Numbered from the stretch's first letter, positions 11,930 to 24,665 are shown. The stretch: DNA of 64,000 nucleotides from Theobroma cacao (GCF_000208745.1 NC_030851.1:37588187-37652186), one strand, 5' to 3'. The notes: a model not told the origin generated them from the letters alone. Numbers and translations are program-made.

Positions 11930-12746
11930 TGTCGTAACGTGCGGGTTCGGGAACTCGACCGCCAGACGTGATGAAAACTCTAAAAACTAGGAGTCGCCAC
12001 CAATCTTTTTTACTATATGCGATTGGCCACTTATTGACTCGATTCTAATCGATGAGGCCTTAAATTAATTTTAAGCCCACCGAAAAGAACCTTAAACTGG
12101 TCTATGTTTTTCTAGATCTAAGTTCGGGAGTACGGTTACGCCCGGGGAAGGATTAGCATCCCCGGGATGCCCGTTCCATGAACGGTAATATTTTTAGATT
12201 ATTCTATTAAGCTTTAATTTTTTAAGTTCACTATATTTTCTTAGTTATTATTCCCTTATTTTATCTCCTATTCAACCTAAAATGGAATGCAAATGTGAGG
12301 TAAAATGAAATGCATGGTATGAGATGAAAAATGTCAGACGAATAACCTTTTATCGAGGACGTTTTCTGGGATCCGCCCATCATACTGGTGGGATCTAGGG
12401 CGTTTTCTCACCTAAGGAATTATCCGAGAAATTCGTCTTCGCAAATTCGATGAATAAATCCCATCATCGGGGTTATCGTACATTTAAAAAAAAAATAATG
12501 TTTTCATGATTAATGAACCTAATACGAGCGAAAGCCTTTTATTAAAGATGTTTCTCAAGCCCTCCCATCATACTGGTAGTGCTTCCACTACTCTACCAAA
12601 TGTGATTTTTTCGCGTCTGGCAAGAAAGATGGTGTCCACACCCTGCCAGACGTACTACTTTTTTTTAAATTTTTTTAATTTTATATTATAATTATTTTAT
12701 GATTTCTAATTAATTAAAATTTTATTATCTTTTTTTTGTATCTACA
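11930..12746 (-). repeat. Tat/Ogre 3' LTR, 817 bp, internally deleted
   Basis: The plus strand runs from tgtcgtaacg at 11930 to tctaca at 12746. It is collinear with both ends of the 3295-bp 5' LTR but lacks its middle: catactggt near 12580 joins directly to agtgcttccactac, which in the 5' LTR lies 2.46 kb further on (27768). One full copy and a truncated second copy of an LTR-internal module remain. Confidence 0.85.
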
Positions 12747-12761
12747 GTTGCCCCTCTTTGC
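12747..12761 (-). other. Polypurine tract of the Tat/Ogre element
   Basis: On the minus strand GCAAAGAGGGGCAAC lies directly before the LTR start TGTAGATAC. Confidence 0.8.
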
Positions 12762-12904
12762 GCATTTCAAAAATTCGAAATAGTGCAAAGACGTAGACAC
12801 TGTTTTTAACTAAATTTTTTTATTCTCTTACCAAGGTTCTTTTTCTTCTTTTTTTTTGTTTTTTTTTGTGTTTTTTTTTTGTTGTTTTTTTTAATTTTTT
12901 TTAA

Positions 12905-13535
12905 ATGAGACTCCTCAAAGTTGAGGCGATGAAACTTTAAAAATAAACTCTTCAAAATTGAGGCTACGAAACTTTTTTTTTTTTAAATGAGATTCCTTAA
13001 AGCTGAGGCAACGAAACTTTAAAAAATGAACTCCTCAAAATTAAGGCTACAAAACTTTAAAAATAAAACTCCTCAAAACTGAGGCAACGAAATTTTAAAA
13101 ATGAAACTCCCCAAAGCTGAGGCAACATAACTTTTTAAAATGAACTTTTCAAAGCTGAGGCAACGAAACTTTTTTAAAAATGAACTCCTCAAAACTGAGG
13201 CAACGAAACTTTTAAAATGAACTCCTCAAAGATGAGGCAACATAACTTTTAAAATGAACTTCTCAAAGCTGAGGCAACGAAACTTTTAAAAATGAAACTA
13301 ATTACCCGGAGCTTTTAGAAGATGCACCCGGAGGATTTAAGAGAATAATGTGCCTAGAGGTCTTCAGAATGTACCCGAAGGATTTAGGAAATGTGGCTCC
13401 TCGAAAACTGAGGCAACGTAACTTTAAAAATGAACTCCTCAAAACTGAGGCAACAAAACATTTTTTTCATTTTTGAAATGGTAAAAAATAATCAATTCCT
13501 CATCTGAGGTTTTACGACTTTAAAGATGAATTTCC
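12905..13535 (-). repeat. Minisatellite in the Tat/Ogre 3' untranslated region
   Basis: About twelve imperfect direct repeats of 37-41 bp with consensus atgaactcctcaaaactgag then gcaacgaaacttttaaaa. Each unit holds a small inverted repeat of the form CCTCAAA-x-TGAGG. The array is interrupted at about 13300-13385 by a degenerate stretch (cccggag, ggattta). Tandem arrays between pol and the 3' LTR are a known trait of Tat/Ogre elements. Confidence 0.9.
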
Positions 13536-13539
13536 TTCT

Positions 13540-14386
13540 TTTTCAGTTGTTTTAAAATTTTGAACATGGCAATTTAAATATCCTAACCATCTTCATCAAC
13601 TTTTTTTTTTAAAGTGTTTTAGAGCTTTCTCTTTAATCATTGGGGGATGAACCGATCACACTTTCGATCTCTCGTCTTCCCCAATTCATTGCTCACAACT
13701 GTTTTCTTCCTCTATCATATGCATGGTTCAATCTTTCTTCACATTTTTACTATTCTTCATTATGTTGCTATTTCCATTTCTTTCTTTCTTTTCTTAGTCT
13801 TTTCTCTTTCTTTTTTATATTACCAGACTCCATTTCATTCCTTGTCAATTATGATCCTTTTTCAAAATATTACAAACATTTCTTTATTTTATCATGCTTT
13901 TTATTAAATATCATTCCAATTTTATGACAAATGCAATGCAATGTACTCATATCTCCTCTCTTGGCAGAATGAAAATGATGACAATGTTGGGAGTAGAAAG
14001 GCAATTTTTCATTAGGAAAAAGGGAAGTTTCTACAATCAAGCATAATGACAAGGAACAGGGGAAAACCAATTAATACAAAAGGGATACAATTCTTTCTTT
14101 AATGACTGTTCCGATAGATATCAACAGTAGTCTCAAAATTTTATCCTGAAACAAGCACAATCGTCAGCTCCCTTGTCTTTTGTCTAAACATCTCGGATCA
14201 TGATTTTCACCCCTTCTATGTTAAGTCCTTGTAGTACTTGGACCTCCTTCGTGTCTAGACCGCCCTTTCGAGTTTTCGCCCTAAACACATCTCCCATACT
14301 CAAGTCGCCTTTTCATGTTTTCAACTTGAAAATTTTTCTCTTTTTTTTTTTTTGTTCTTTTCTTTTTTTCTTTTTTTTCTTTTTTT
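13540..14386 (-). other. Tat/Ogre spacer between integrase and minisatellite
   Basis: No recognisable coding domain. The segment is T-rich on the plus strand, with runs of t and c at 14340-14390, and is 3' untranslated sequence of the element. Confidence 0.6.
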
Positions 14387-15250
14387 TTACGCAAAATATT
14401 TCTTGACAGCATCGGCATTCACTGGGTTGGAAAACTCCCTTCCGTCCATCTCTGTCAAAATTAGTGCTCCTCTTGAAAAAGCTTTCTTCACTACAAATGG
14501 TCCTTCCCAATTTGGCTTCCATTTCCCGCGAGGGTCCTGCTGGTTCGGAAGAATTCTTTTTAACACTAACTCTCCCTCTTGAAACTGACGAGGATGTACC
14601 TTCTTGCCATATGCCCTCATCATTCTCTTTTGATATAACTGCCCATGGCAAAGTGCCGTCAACCTTTTTTCTTTTATGAGATTCAATTACTCATAACGAG
14701 TGTTAACCCATTCGGCTTCTTCCAACTGTACTTCTTTAAGGATCCTTAGGGAAGGGATTTCTACTTCAATTGGCAAAACTACTTCCATCCCATATACCAA
14801 AGAGAACGGCATAGCTCCCGTGGAAGTTCGGATTGTTATGCAATAAGCATGCAAAGCAAACGGTAACTTCTCATGCCAAACTTTGTATACATCTGTCATC
14901 TTTTCAATTATCCTTTTGATGTTCTTGTTAGCTGCTTCTACCACTCCATTCATCTTTGAGCGATAAGGCATTGAATTGTGATGCTTGATCTTGAACTTGG
15001 CACAAACCTCTTTCATCATTGAACCATTGAGGTTACTAGCGTTATTTGTGATGATCCTTTCCGGGAGACCATAGCGGCATATTATTTCTTTTTGGATGAA
15101 CTTACATACCACTTTCTAGGTTACATTAGCATAAGATGATGCTTCTACCCACTTAGTGAAGTAGTCAATTGTCACCAGAATAAACCGATGCCTATTTGAT
15201 GCCTTCAAGGTTATTAACCCAATCACATTCATGCCTTACATTGAGAATGG
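14387..15250 (-). pseudogene. pol: Tat/Ogre integrase remnant
   Basis: The 15112-14687 stretch contains FIQKEIICRYGLPERIITNN, FKIKHHNSMPYRSKMNGVVE and AANKNIKRIIEKM: the second Asp and the Glu region of the DDE core, with the usual DNG/A-x-F replaced by NNASN. The C-terminal part, 14686-14387, reads KKVHPRQFQEGELVLKRI, then PRGKWKPNWEGPFVVKKAF, the beta-barrel tail of this lineage. A frame change separates the two near 14687. The N-terminal HHCC part overlaps the end of the long RNase H frame (EEICGAHASRHMLAR) near 15400. Stops around 15120-15390 break the catalytic core. Confidence 0.85.
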
Positions 15251-15388
15251 CCATGGTGATGTCAATACATGCAATGAATTTACAGAACTGTGGATTTTGT
15301 CTGCGTATATCTAACACTTGTGACACTTTTGAGCGAAATCTATACAATCTGTTTCCAACGTGAGCCAGTAATACCCTGCTCTCATGAC

Positions 15389-16768
15389 CTATCTTGCCAA
15401 CATATGCCTACTTGCATGTGCCCCACAAATTTCTTCGTGAACTTCCTCAACTATTCTCCGAGCTTCGGTTGAATCCACACATCTCAAAAGCACTTGATCC
15501 CTAGTTCTCTTGTATAAGATGTCCTCATTCAAGAAGAAATTCATTGCCAACCTTCTAATGGTTTTCTTATCATTTTCTGAGCTTTGTTCCGGATACTGCT
15601 GAAACTTGAGATAATGCACAATATCATGGTACCACGATTTCTCGTCTACTTTTTCCTCTACGCTAGAGCAATGCGCAGGGCACTCTCGAACATTAATCAT
15701 GATGGGTTGAATCTTAACATCGGTACCAACGTTGAACATTGCTGCCAGCGTGGCTAATGCATCAGCCATTTGATTCTCCTCTCGGGGCAAATGGGTGAAG
15801 CAAATCTTATCAAAATTTTCAATTAGCTTTGAAACATACTTATGATACCAGATTAACTTCAAGTCACGTGTCTCCCATTCTCCTCGCAACTGATAAATGA
15901 CCAAAGCAGAATCCCCATACACTTCTAAAACGTGAATTTTCCTCTCGATTGCTGCTTGAAGACCCATGACACAAGCTTCATATTCAGCCATATTATTGGT
16001 GCAATAGAAGTTAAGTTTAGCTGTGACGGGATAATGATCTTCTTCTGGTGACACTAACACAGCTCCTATGCCATGCCCTAAGGCGTTCGAAGCTCCATCA
16101 AAAAACATCTTCCAATTCTTTTTCTCCTCTGATTCCTCCTCATTTGTTTGACAAACTGACATCAGGTCCTCATCTGGGAACTCAGACTCCATTGGTTCAT
16201 AATCCTCCCCCACCCTTTTCGCCAAAAAATCTACGATTGCATTTACTTTAATAACTTTTTGGGACACATATACAATATCATATTCAAACAACAACATTTG
16301 CCATCTTGCCACTCTACCTGATAAGGATGGTTTCTTGAAGATGTATTTAATAGGATCCAACTTCACAATGAGCCAAGTGGCATGATATAGCACGTACTGC
16401 TTGAGTCGATGCGTTGTCCATGCTAAAGCACAACACATCTTTTCCAACAAGAAATACTTGGACTCGTACTTAGTGAACTTTTTACTCAAGTAGTAAACTG
16501 CCCTTTCTTTCTTACCAGTTTCATCATGCTGTCCCAACACACATCCCATGGATCCTTCATTTACTGTCAAGTACAAAAGGAACGGTCTCCCGACCACAAG
16601 TGGTACCAACATTGACGGACTCAATAGATATTCTTTAACCTTGTCAAAAGTAACTTGGCACTCCTCGTTCCATGCCCTAGGATTGTGTTTGTGAAGGAGC
16701 TTGAAGATTGGGTCACATTTGAGTGTGAGTTGTGATATGAACTGGGCTATATAAATCAACATTCCCAA
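15389..16768 (-). pseudogene. pol: Tat/Ogre RNase H, archaeal-type RNase H and start of integrase
   Basis: A 459-codon open stretch. It begins in the RT thumb (NPRAWNEECQVTFDKVK), then the first RNase H (YYLSKKFTKYESKYFLLEKM and SLSGRVARWQMLLFEYDI). A second RNase H starts near residue 222 (WKMFFDGASNALGHGIGAVL, NNMAEYEACVMGLQAA, YGDSALVIYQLRGEW, ENQMADALATLA). This second domain is the extra archaeal-type RNase H typical of Tat/Ogre. The frame ends in the integrase zinc-binding region. Acidic catalytic positions (D in FFDGAS, E in AEYEA, D in YGDS, D in ADAL) are visible. Parent pol has frameshifts on both sides. Confidence 0.9.
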
Positions 16769-17660
16769 GAATCCTCTAACTTCTTTCTGTATTTTGGGAG
16801 GAGGTAAATCACGGATTGCTTGAACTTTATCTGGGTCAACTTCTATTCCTCTTTCACTGACGACGAACCCAAGTAACTTTCTTGAAATGACTCCAAAAAA
16901 GTACTTTGTCGAATTTAATATGAGCTAAAACTTCCGCAACCTCTTAAATAACCTTTCAAGATTGGTCGCATGGTCCTATGTTTTACGAGCTTTTACAATC
17001 ATATCATCCACATACACCTCAACCTTTTTGTGCATCATATCATGAAAAAAAGTCACCATGGCTCGTTGATAAATTGCCTCAGCATTCTTTAAACCAAATG
17101 GCATTACCTTATAACAAAAGGTCCCCCACATAATTATAAAGGTAGTTTTCTCTCTGTCCTCCAGTGCCATCTTAATTTGGTTATACCCTGAAAAATCATC
17201 CATAAAGGAAAACATGGAATGGCTGGCAGTATTGTCAACAAGGGTGTCAATGTGGGGTAGAAAAAAATTATCTTTTGGGCTTGCTCTATTCAAATCTAGA
17301 TAGTCCACACACATTCTTACTTTCCCATCATTCTTAGGCACTAGGACAATATTTGCAACCCATTCAGGGTACTTAGCTACTTCTAAGAATCCTGCATCGA
17401 ATTGTTTTTTCACCTCTTCCTTAATTTTCAACAGCATTTCAGGTTTCATCCTTCTCAACTTTTACTTAATTGGTTTGCATTCAGGTTTCAAAGGCAGTTT
17501 ATGGGCTACAATGTTTGTATTGAGTCTCGGCATATCTTGATAAGACCACGCAAACACATCTTTATATTCATGAAATAGCTTTATTAGTTTTTCGTTTTCA
17601 ATTAGCACCAACGTCGTACCAATTCTAACTTCTTTCTTATTATCTTCATTTCCCAAATTA
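16769..17660 (-). pseudogene. pol: Tat/Ogre reverse transcriptase
   Basis: The segment 17656-17462 encodes the pre-RT sequence FAWSYQDMPRLNTNIVAHKL. The 160-codon stretch 17458-16976 carries KQFDAGFLEVAKYPEWVANI, CVDYLDLNRASPKDNFFLPH, FMDDFSGYNQIKMA and the polymerase motif VYVDDMIVK. A stop at about 17459 separates pre-RT from RT. Sequence to 16769 continues the palm and thumb in another frame. It would copy element RNA into DNA in an intact copy. Confidence 0.9.
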
Positions 17661-18902
17661 ATTGTTTCAAGTGTCTCTTGATGTGGGACAATTTGTCTCC
17701 CCTACTGTTCTGCTAGTCTTAACAAGTTCGGAGTTAAATCGTAATCTTCCACATTTTTTATATCGTCAAGTTCACTGACACTTGTACCTTTTTCAAAATT
17801 AACCTCAAAACCACTGTCACTATCATCTTCGCATTCATTATTTGGAATCTTGGAAGGTAAAGGGAATTGAAAGATGTAGAGCTATTGTATAGATAAACAG
17901 TTAAAATAAAGGGATGAGATGACAAGAATGTAAATGGTGAATCATGAGAAGAGATATGAGAAATGCACTACGCATGTCAATTTATTAGAATGATAAATGA
18001 TAAAAAGCCCAATACATAAAATTTTCAATGCTCTTAGGCATAAGCACGGATGTTTAATTTGCATTACTTTAAAATTGAATCATAAGTGACTGGTAAACTC
18101 ATGGTGGTCTTGCTGCTCAACTTCAGTTCAGATGGTTCGAGGTATGTAATAGGGATCTCCTCCACATTTTCTAGCTGCTCTTCGCCTTCCTCCGTTACAC
18201 ATATTGATAACTCAGAAAAGGCTTCCCCTAATGTTGACACTGATTCTCTGCTCCCAACGATGAGTGATTCAAGAAAGATGCAGCCTCCGAACCGAAATGT
18301 CTAGTAGAGATGAGGATATATCATTCTGTGGTTTTCCAACCCATGCCCCTTAAAGCGAGCCAACCTTTCCCTTCTTCTTTCGGCTATCATTTCTTCTCTT
18401 TCCTTCTTAGTCGGCTTATATCCCAAGCCAAACCTTTTTTCATTTTTGGTAGCACGTATTAGCCTTTTAATGCCTTGCAGTTCTTTTCCCAGTCTTGCCT
18501 CCGCTCGATATCATTTCCCTACTATTTGACTGACAGCCATCTTGGTGGTTTTAGAAAGCCTCGGAATGGGTGGTGTGGTTCTTTCTCTAACATATGTCGT
18601 GTTAACAAACTTAAAGGATCGAAAGGAACATTCAAGCACTTCTTCCACCACTTCCATGTAAGGAGTATTCGCTGGCTTGCTTATGAGTAAGTCCTCATCC
18701 CCATTAACACATACAATCTTCTCATCCACAATGAACTTGACCTTTTAGTGAAGCGATGAAGGTATTGCCTCAGTCAAGTGGATCTAAGGTCTTCCCAACA
18801 AATAATTGTATGAAGGAGCAATATCCATAACTTGAAATTCAGTGGTATAGGTACACGGGTCGATTTCTATCGGTATCTCAATGTCCCCTACAACTTCTCT
18901 TC
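17661..18902 (-). pseudogene. Tat/Ogre region between protease and RT
   Basis: The stretch 18729-18511 encodes VNGDEDLLISKP then SFRSFKFVNTTYV and LSKTTKMAVSQIVGK, a conserved segment between protease and RT in Tat elements. The rest (18500-17661) is a poorly conserved acidic linker with stops. Some Ogre elements splice out an intron between protease and RT; whether this copy did cannot be decided by eye. Confidence 0.65.
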
Positions 18903-19448
18903 TCATCCTATCAAAGGCTCTCCAATCATTTGGCTCTTTCTCATGTAAGACATGTTGATAGGTAAGCGAGCCAAGGTCCTCATGGGCATCACATTCAAGG
19001 ACGATCTGTTATCAAGCAGCACTTTTGTGATGGTACAGCCTTTATATTTGGTAGTGATATGCAAGGCTTTGTAGTTTTCCCTACCTCCAAACAGGCTTTC
19101 TTCATCGCTAAAGGATATTATGTTACCCACTGAAATGTTCCTAGTGATGTAGTCTAAATTTTCAATTGAAATGTCGTGATCCACATATGTTTGGTTCAGA
19201 ATCCTCATCGAAGAGTTCCTATGTGGTTCCGAGCTGAGGAGAAAAAATAGTAGTGAAATACGAGCAGGCAACCTGTTCAATTGCTCGACCACATTATACT
19301 CACTATGTTTAATGAACTTAAGGAACTCGGCAGCTTCTTTTTCCATCATCGACCCCTTTGAGCCATCTGTCGATTCTTGAGATTGCACTTTTTCTTCTCT
19401 CGAATTTTGCTCTTTTTCTTTTCCCTTCTCCTTCCTGAGATTCTTCAA
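18903..19448 (-). pseudogene. pol: Tat/Ogre aspartic protease
   Basis: The 181-codon stretch starts in a Lys/Glu-rich linker, continues with EAAEFLKFIKHSEYNVVEQL, NQTYVDHDISIENLDYI and SDEESLFGG, then the protease core KVLLDNRSSLNVMPM. The family active site here is D-N-G-S-S-L-N-V-M-P; the Gly is Arg (codon AGA), so it is probably inactive. Residue order and spacing are otherwise intact. Confidence 0.85.
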
Positions 19449-19825
19449 TGCCTCTAGTATATAGTAACATCCGTTGCAGGTAATCCCCCCAACACCAGTT
19501 ATATTTGCAGCATTATCTTGAGATTCGGCTATTCATTTCCCCGCATTTGAAACTTGTACATTGCAATTATAGTTCCACGGGATAGCTTTGTCATCTTTGT
19601 AGGGGAAAGGTTTAGGGACTTCAATGGTCATTTTGGCATAGGTTCTGTCTTACACCGACTCTCTTCTTGGTTCATAGAAAATGGTTAAAGGTTTTATCTT
19701 CATTGGGTGAGTGGAATCTTTGGCCATCATATTTACTGCTGGCCCTGAGGCTTCCATGTAGAATTCAATCCTTGATTCGTCCATCATCCTTTGCACTTCC
19801 TTTCAGAAAGAACTATAATCTCGAA

Positions 19826-21666
19826 TTAAATGCCCCACACATCCTTTGTGATATAAGCATATGGTCCTTGGATATCTCCCGAGTCATTCACATCAGGACA
19901 TTTCAGCCAAACCGCGAGCATATTGACCTTTACCAAGGCTTCAAACACTTTTTCCATGGGGGTTTCCACTTCCTGAATGTTCCTTTTAACATACACCTCC
20001 CCTTCGATTGCATTTACCCCTGCCCCAACATGATTTGGTAGTGGGTTGTTGTTAACATTCTGTTCAAGCTTCTTTTCAAAATTCAGGATTCCTGCCTTGA
20101 TCAACCCTTGCACCTTATGTTTGAATGCTGTACAATTCTCGATCGAGTGACCTTCGATTCCATAATGATAATCACAATGGGCAAAAGTGTCATACCATCT
20201 CGGGCATGGAGATTTTAATGGCTCTATGTATAAAGGTGCCACCAGATGGTTTGTAGCTAACTAAGTGAAGAGTTCAGCATATGGGATTGGGATTGGGTCA
20301 AACTGCACTTTCTCTTGCTTGTTTCGCCATCCTCTTGATTCATCGACAGTATAGTTGTTTGAAGGTGTTGTTTGTTGTGTGGTTAAAGTTGTAACGGGTG
20401 TGAAAGTAGGTGGCTACATATTTGTGGGGTAAGATATTCGTTGGATAGGAGCATATGGGTACAGGTTAGAAAAGGCATTTGGCAAGGGTGGATATAGGTA
20501 TGAGCTTTGTGAAGCGTTATTCACAATTGGGTAATAGGGGTATGGTGGATATGGTTGGTAAGGATTGTAGCTTCCTCCTTGGGGTTGTCCCGAAGTGATG
20601 GCTTGGGCTTCTCCTTCCTTCTTCTTAAAAGTTCCTCTTTTTTTCGTGTGTGCCGCATTACCTCCTTCTATCTTCCTTTACTTAATGGCAGTCTCTATCA
20701 TCTCTCCTGAAATCACCATATCAGCAAAGTTCTTTGTGGCAGTACCGACCAACCGTTCATAGTAAGGGGCTCACAGGGTGTTAACTAACATCACGGTGGT
20801 TTCTTTCTCAATCAATGGTGGCTGAACTTGAGAAGCCATATTCCTCCATCTTTGAGCATATTTCTCCATGTTTTGTAAAGAAAGGCGATTCGGAGCCATA
20901 TCTGTAACATACTTATACTGAGCTACAAACACCCGAGCAAGGTCCTTCCATGTTTGGATTCGATTGCGGTCCAATTGGACGTACCACTTTGCTGCAACAC
21001 TAGTGAGGCTATCTTGGAAACAATGTATCAAAAGCTTGTCATTATAGGCATATGCAGCCATCTTCTGCAATACATGGTGATGTTTGTGACCGGGCACTTG
21101 GTTCCATCATACTTTTCAAAGTCTGGAACTTTGAATTTTGAAGGTATAACCACATCTGAAACGAGACAGAGTTCGATTGCATCCATAGAGCAATACATTC
21201 CCATTCCTTCTACCATGCGTAGTCTCTCCTCCAAAAGGTCAAAGTTTTGGTGGGTATTGGGATTGTCCTTCGATTCAACGGATCCACACTTAAGCTTCTC
21301 TTGTTCTTTTGGATCGTCCAGATCAGGTACAAAAATGGGGTCTGAAGGACTTGCCCTTCCAATTGGCCTTTGTTGGGCATAAGTCAATGGTGGCCCCGTA
21401 GGCACTGGTATCCCAAAGAACGGATATTGTCCTATCAATGGCATAGGGATAGACGCATTCTTTGCTGGTGGTGGTGTGAATCTTGGTGGATATACAGGGT
21501 CTATATTGGCCTCTGTCTGTTGAACATCTTCTGGTGCACCAGAACTCCCCGCCACTCTTTTCCCTTTATTTGTCGACATCAACTCTAAAATCTTTGATAA
21601 CTGACTCATAATATCTTCTTGCTTCTTCTCGATCTTATCCATTCTCTCCGAGTGTTCGTCCCACAT
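19826..21666 (-). pseudogene. gag: Tat/Ogre gag
   Basis: Begins at 21666 with MWDEHSERMDKIEKKQEDIM, a coiled-coil-like N-terminus, then a Pro-rich region and KVPDFEKYDGTKCP. After a frameshift around 21100 the capsid domain continues at 21097-20771 (IHCFQDSLTSVAAKWYVQLD, WKDLARVFVAQYKY, ENMEK-type MEKYAQRWRNMASQVQPPL). A stop at about 20770 and a Tyr/Pro/Gly-rich linker follow. The last stretch (20242-19826) contains CDYHYGIEGHSIENC, the variant zinc knuckle of this lineage. It would be the structural particle protein; two or more lesions break it. Confidence 0.85.
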
Positions 21667-21999
21667 GATCTTAGAGCAAGCTCTTGTGTTGTATCTGTAT
21701 AGAGTTCGTTTCTCTAAAATTTTGTTCTTTTATAAGCCAAATGGATAAGTTAGAATTTTAGTTGATGAATGCATTGTCATTTGTTATTATTTATATGAAT
21801 CATGCAACTATGATGCAAGTGAAATGTATTTGAAAAGAAAAGAAAAATAGGAAAAATATTAGCCATCCAACATTTACCATAAGAAAATCCACATCCATAG
21901 AACTGAAATATCCGATTACATCATTGTCTAAAACCATTACATAACTACCAAAAGGAAAAACCAACTTTGTCATATTGGTCCCTAACCATCTAGAGGTGA

Positions 22000-23834
22000 T
22001 CGATCAACCACTCACTCAATTCATCCCTCGAAAGAATCTCTCGCCTGAGTTTTTCGATCTTGTCTGCCATTACTCGCGCTCTAAATGCCACTTCTCTCAT
22101 CTGTCTCAGTATCCATCGCATTTCAGCTTCTTTCCTTTGAAGGCTTTGTGTGCACAAATCATTTCTTTCCCTCATTTGGAAATACTATTGCCTTACTACT
22201 TCATACTGTGCCTTGTAGCCCTCCATGGTAGTTTCTATCAAGCCGTAGTCATTTCTCAACTCTTGGATAGTTTGTTCTTTTCTTCGTACCTCGTGCTGCA
22301 AAGCATTGTTGACACTTTGGAGTTCTTGCATTCGACTATTAGAGAAGAATTTACCACGTTCACTTCTTCAAACTTGCTTCGCCACTCATCTCGCTCTTCC
22401 AAAGCCATACGTACTTTTCTTGCCGTCTCTTTCTTCACTTCTCCTAACTCATCCTCATGTCTCCGCTTCATATTCATCATCTCGTTTTCAAGTCTCTTTC
22501 TTGTCAACTCGCTCTCTAGCAGGACATCTTGAGGTTCTTGGTTTATGGGATGTTTTGATGGATTTCCCGGGGGGCATACGACATTTTTCACCCTTTGGTC
22601 GTGCCAAGTATCATATCTTGTGGTGACTTCATCGATAACCCTCCCCTGATCCACTCGGCACGTTTTCTTCCAATTTTATGCAATTTTCTCAATTTTCTTT
22701 AGTGTTTTCGACGTTCCATATGTAAACTCTAACTGGTTAAGCTGGTGAGTCAAGGGCACGAATTGCTCAGATCCGAACTGTCTCTGTACCATTATCAGTG
22801 CATAACTAATGGCTCCCATTGTCCCATTAGCGGCACCCACGGTTTGTCCCCGCATTTATACATTACTTGCATTCGCGACATCCATGGAGCTCTCCAAGTC
22901 ACTTCAACGCTCATTAACCTCCAGAGCCTCGCGACCCGATCTTCTTTCCTCTTGCAATCGGGCCATTCACTTTCGCAGAACTCAAGGATAGGGCAACTCG
23001 CAGACAGATAAGGCTTCCAAAATTTGCTCTCTTTGCATTCGAAATGGGTTTTGATCCATATGGTTAAGAGTTAGCCACATCTGATGAATCGTCCCTCACA
23101 TTTGCACCGACATAAGTTCAAGGATCTGAAGGTTTCAGCTAAGATGGATGGGGCTGGGTTGATGCTCCTTGTTACTTGATCAAAGAAGTCTATGACTGAT
23201 ACCTCCAGATGACCTAAAACCTTCGGGAAGACCATTAAGCCATAGATTGCCATCGCGAAAGCTAGGAGACCTCGTTCATCCTCCATGTGTTTTTTAATAT
23301 ATCCGTTCAAGAAACTCCATGGAAGGCATTCTGTGTCTCCTTCTTTTTCAGATGCTGATCCACTTCTACCGTAGTCATTCCTAGCAACTTGGCCAACTTT
23401 CGTCGATGTCCCGTCTTCTAGGCTCTCCAATAGATCTTGTCAGGCTGCATGTGATCTATCCGGAGTAGAGAGGAGTACTCTTCTATGGTAGGGGTCATGT
23501 CCACCTTATTAAAGACAAAGTAACGGTATGAAGGATCCCAAAACTGGACAATGGCTCGGAGTATCTAGTCATCAACAGGTACATATAGGAGCCATGCAAT
23601 GTGTCTATACTTGCTCTGAAAATTATCTCGGTGAGCACGTCTTCATTGTTCCCAAATTCCTATCATCTCTGTGAAGTCATTCTGCTGAAGGTCCAAGTGA
23701 ACTCTCTCGAGTAAAGTTGGGATATGTCCTTGGGTCAAACAGTCTCCTTTTTCTTGTTGAATATGCCCCATCTGTAACTCTATCTCATAGTCATTTTTGT
23801 ATATGTTGAGTGGACCTGCTGATGACGATGCCAT
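22000..23834 (-). pseudogene. Tat/Ogre ORF1 (DUF7745-type) upstream of gag
   Basis: Starts at 23834 with MASSSAGPLNIYKNDYEIEL. A later stretch (23430-23071) includes LPWSFLNGYIKKHMEDERGL, FAMAIYGLMVFPKVLGHLEV and ILAETFRSLNLCR. This matches the plant-specific domain (DUF7745-like) found in ORF1 of Ogre elements and in many plant proteins of unknown role. The C-terminal part (22654-22256) is a charged coiled coil (KRRHEDELGEVKKETARKV). At least three frame breaks occur. ORF1's role in the element is not known. Confidence 0.75.
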
Positions 23835-24639
23835 GGATGTAACCGAGATCTATTAGGTTGGATGTTGTATAGCCAATATTTCTCCTATATGCAATTACAA
23901 TGCATGCAAATGAACATGTAACATGCACATGACAAGCAAAATAAACTTAAGTTAGTATGGTAACAAGAAAGAGTGGAGTGTTAAAAATAATGAGAGAATA
24001 ATAAGCAATATCATGGGTATTACTAACGTCATTAGACATTATTTACTCCACGATATTTTATTATCTCGTGGCAAAATTTAAAATAGAGGGAGTGGAAGAA
24101 ATTCCTTCATGTGTACCTATTTATAGGGTATACTCGCAAGGGTATGGCCCTACCTAGGGTTAAGTTGCTCTTGGTATTCTATATGCTGAGCGGGGTTTAT
24201 AAACAGAGCTAAGGTTCCCAAATCGTTCCTTACTATTGTCCACGCGGACTAGTAAGGCACCCCGGTCCTCACCCATTACAGGCTTCAAACGGACTAGGTT
24301 CGATTTGAATGGGAGTCTTCACTAGCCCGTGCGGAGGTTATCACCTCACGAGAGTGTAGCTACTAAACTCCCTCCTAAAAAGGACATAACCCGAGTGGAG
24401 GGTTTATGCATGAATGCAAAATGTGCTGTGTGTGTGTGTGAAGGAAAACATCGAGTTCGGAGTAACAATCTCACATCCCTCTATCCTAAATCCCCCACAA
24501 TTATTAAAAGAAATAAAGTAATAAATGCGAAATAAACGAATGCACCAAACAGAATATGCAGAACAAATCATTAATACTAAGGAAACATCAAATTATTTAA
24601 AGCCTTGGATAACCTTTAATTATTTAATGGTTCGACTCT
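23835..24639 (-). other. Tat/Ogre leader between primer site and ORF1
   Basis: About 800 bp of untranslated leader with no recognisable coding domain. It includes a (gt)n-like patch at 24425-24440. Confidence 0.6.
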
Positions 24640-24663
24640 CAAAAATCCCCAATGAAGTCGCCA
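24640..24663 (-). promoter_or_regulatory. Primer binding site of the Tat/Ogre element (tRNA-Arg type)
   Basis: On the minus strand TGGCGACTTCATTGGGGA lies two bases inside the 5' LTR edge at 24666. It is close to TGGCGACTCCACTGGGGA-type primer sites of Ogre elements. Confidence 0.8.
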
Positions 24664-24665
24664 GT

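Noticed and set aside
13640..13927. Overlapping 95- and 86-codon frames rich in Phe/Ser/Leu
   Set aside because: T-rich 3' untranslated DNA of the Tat/Ogre element; composition explains the frames.
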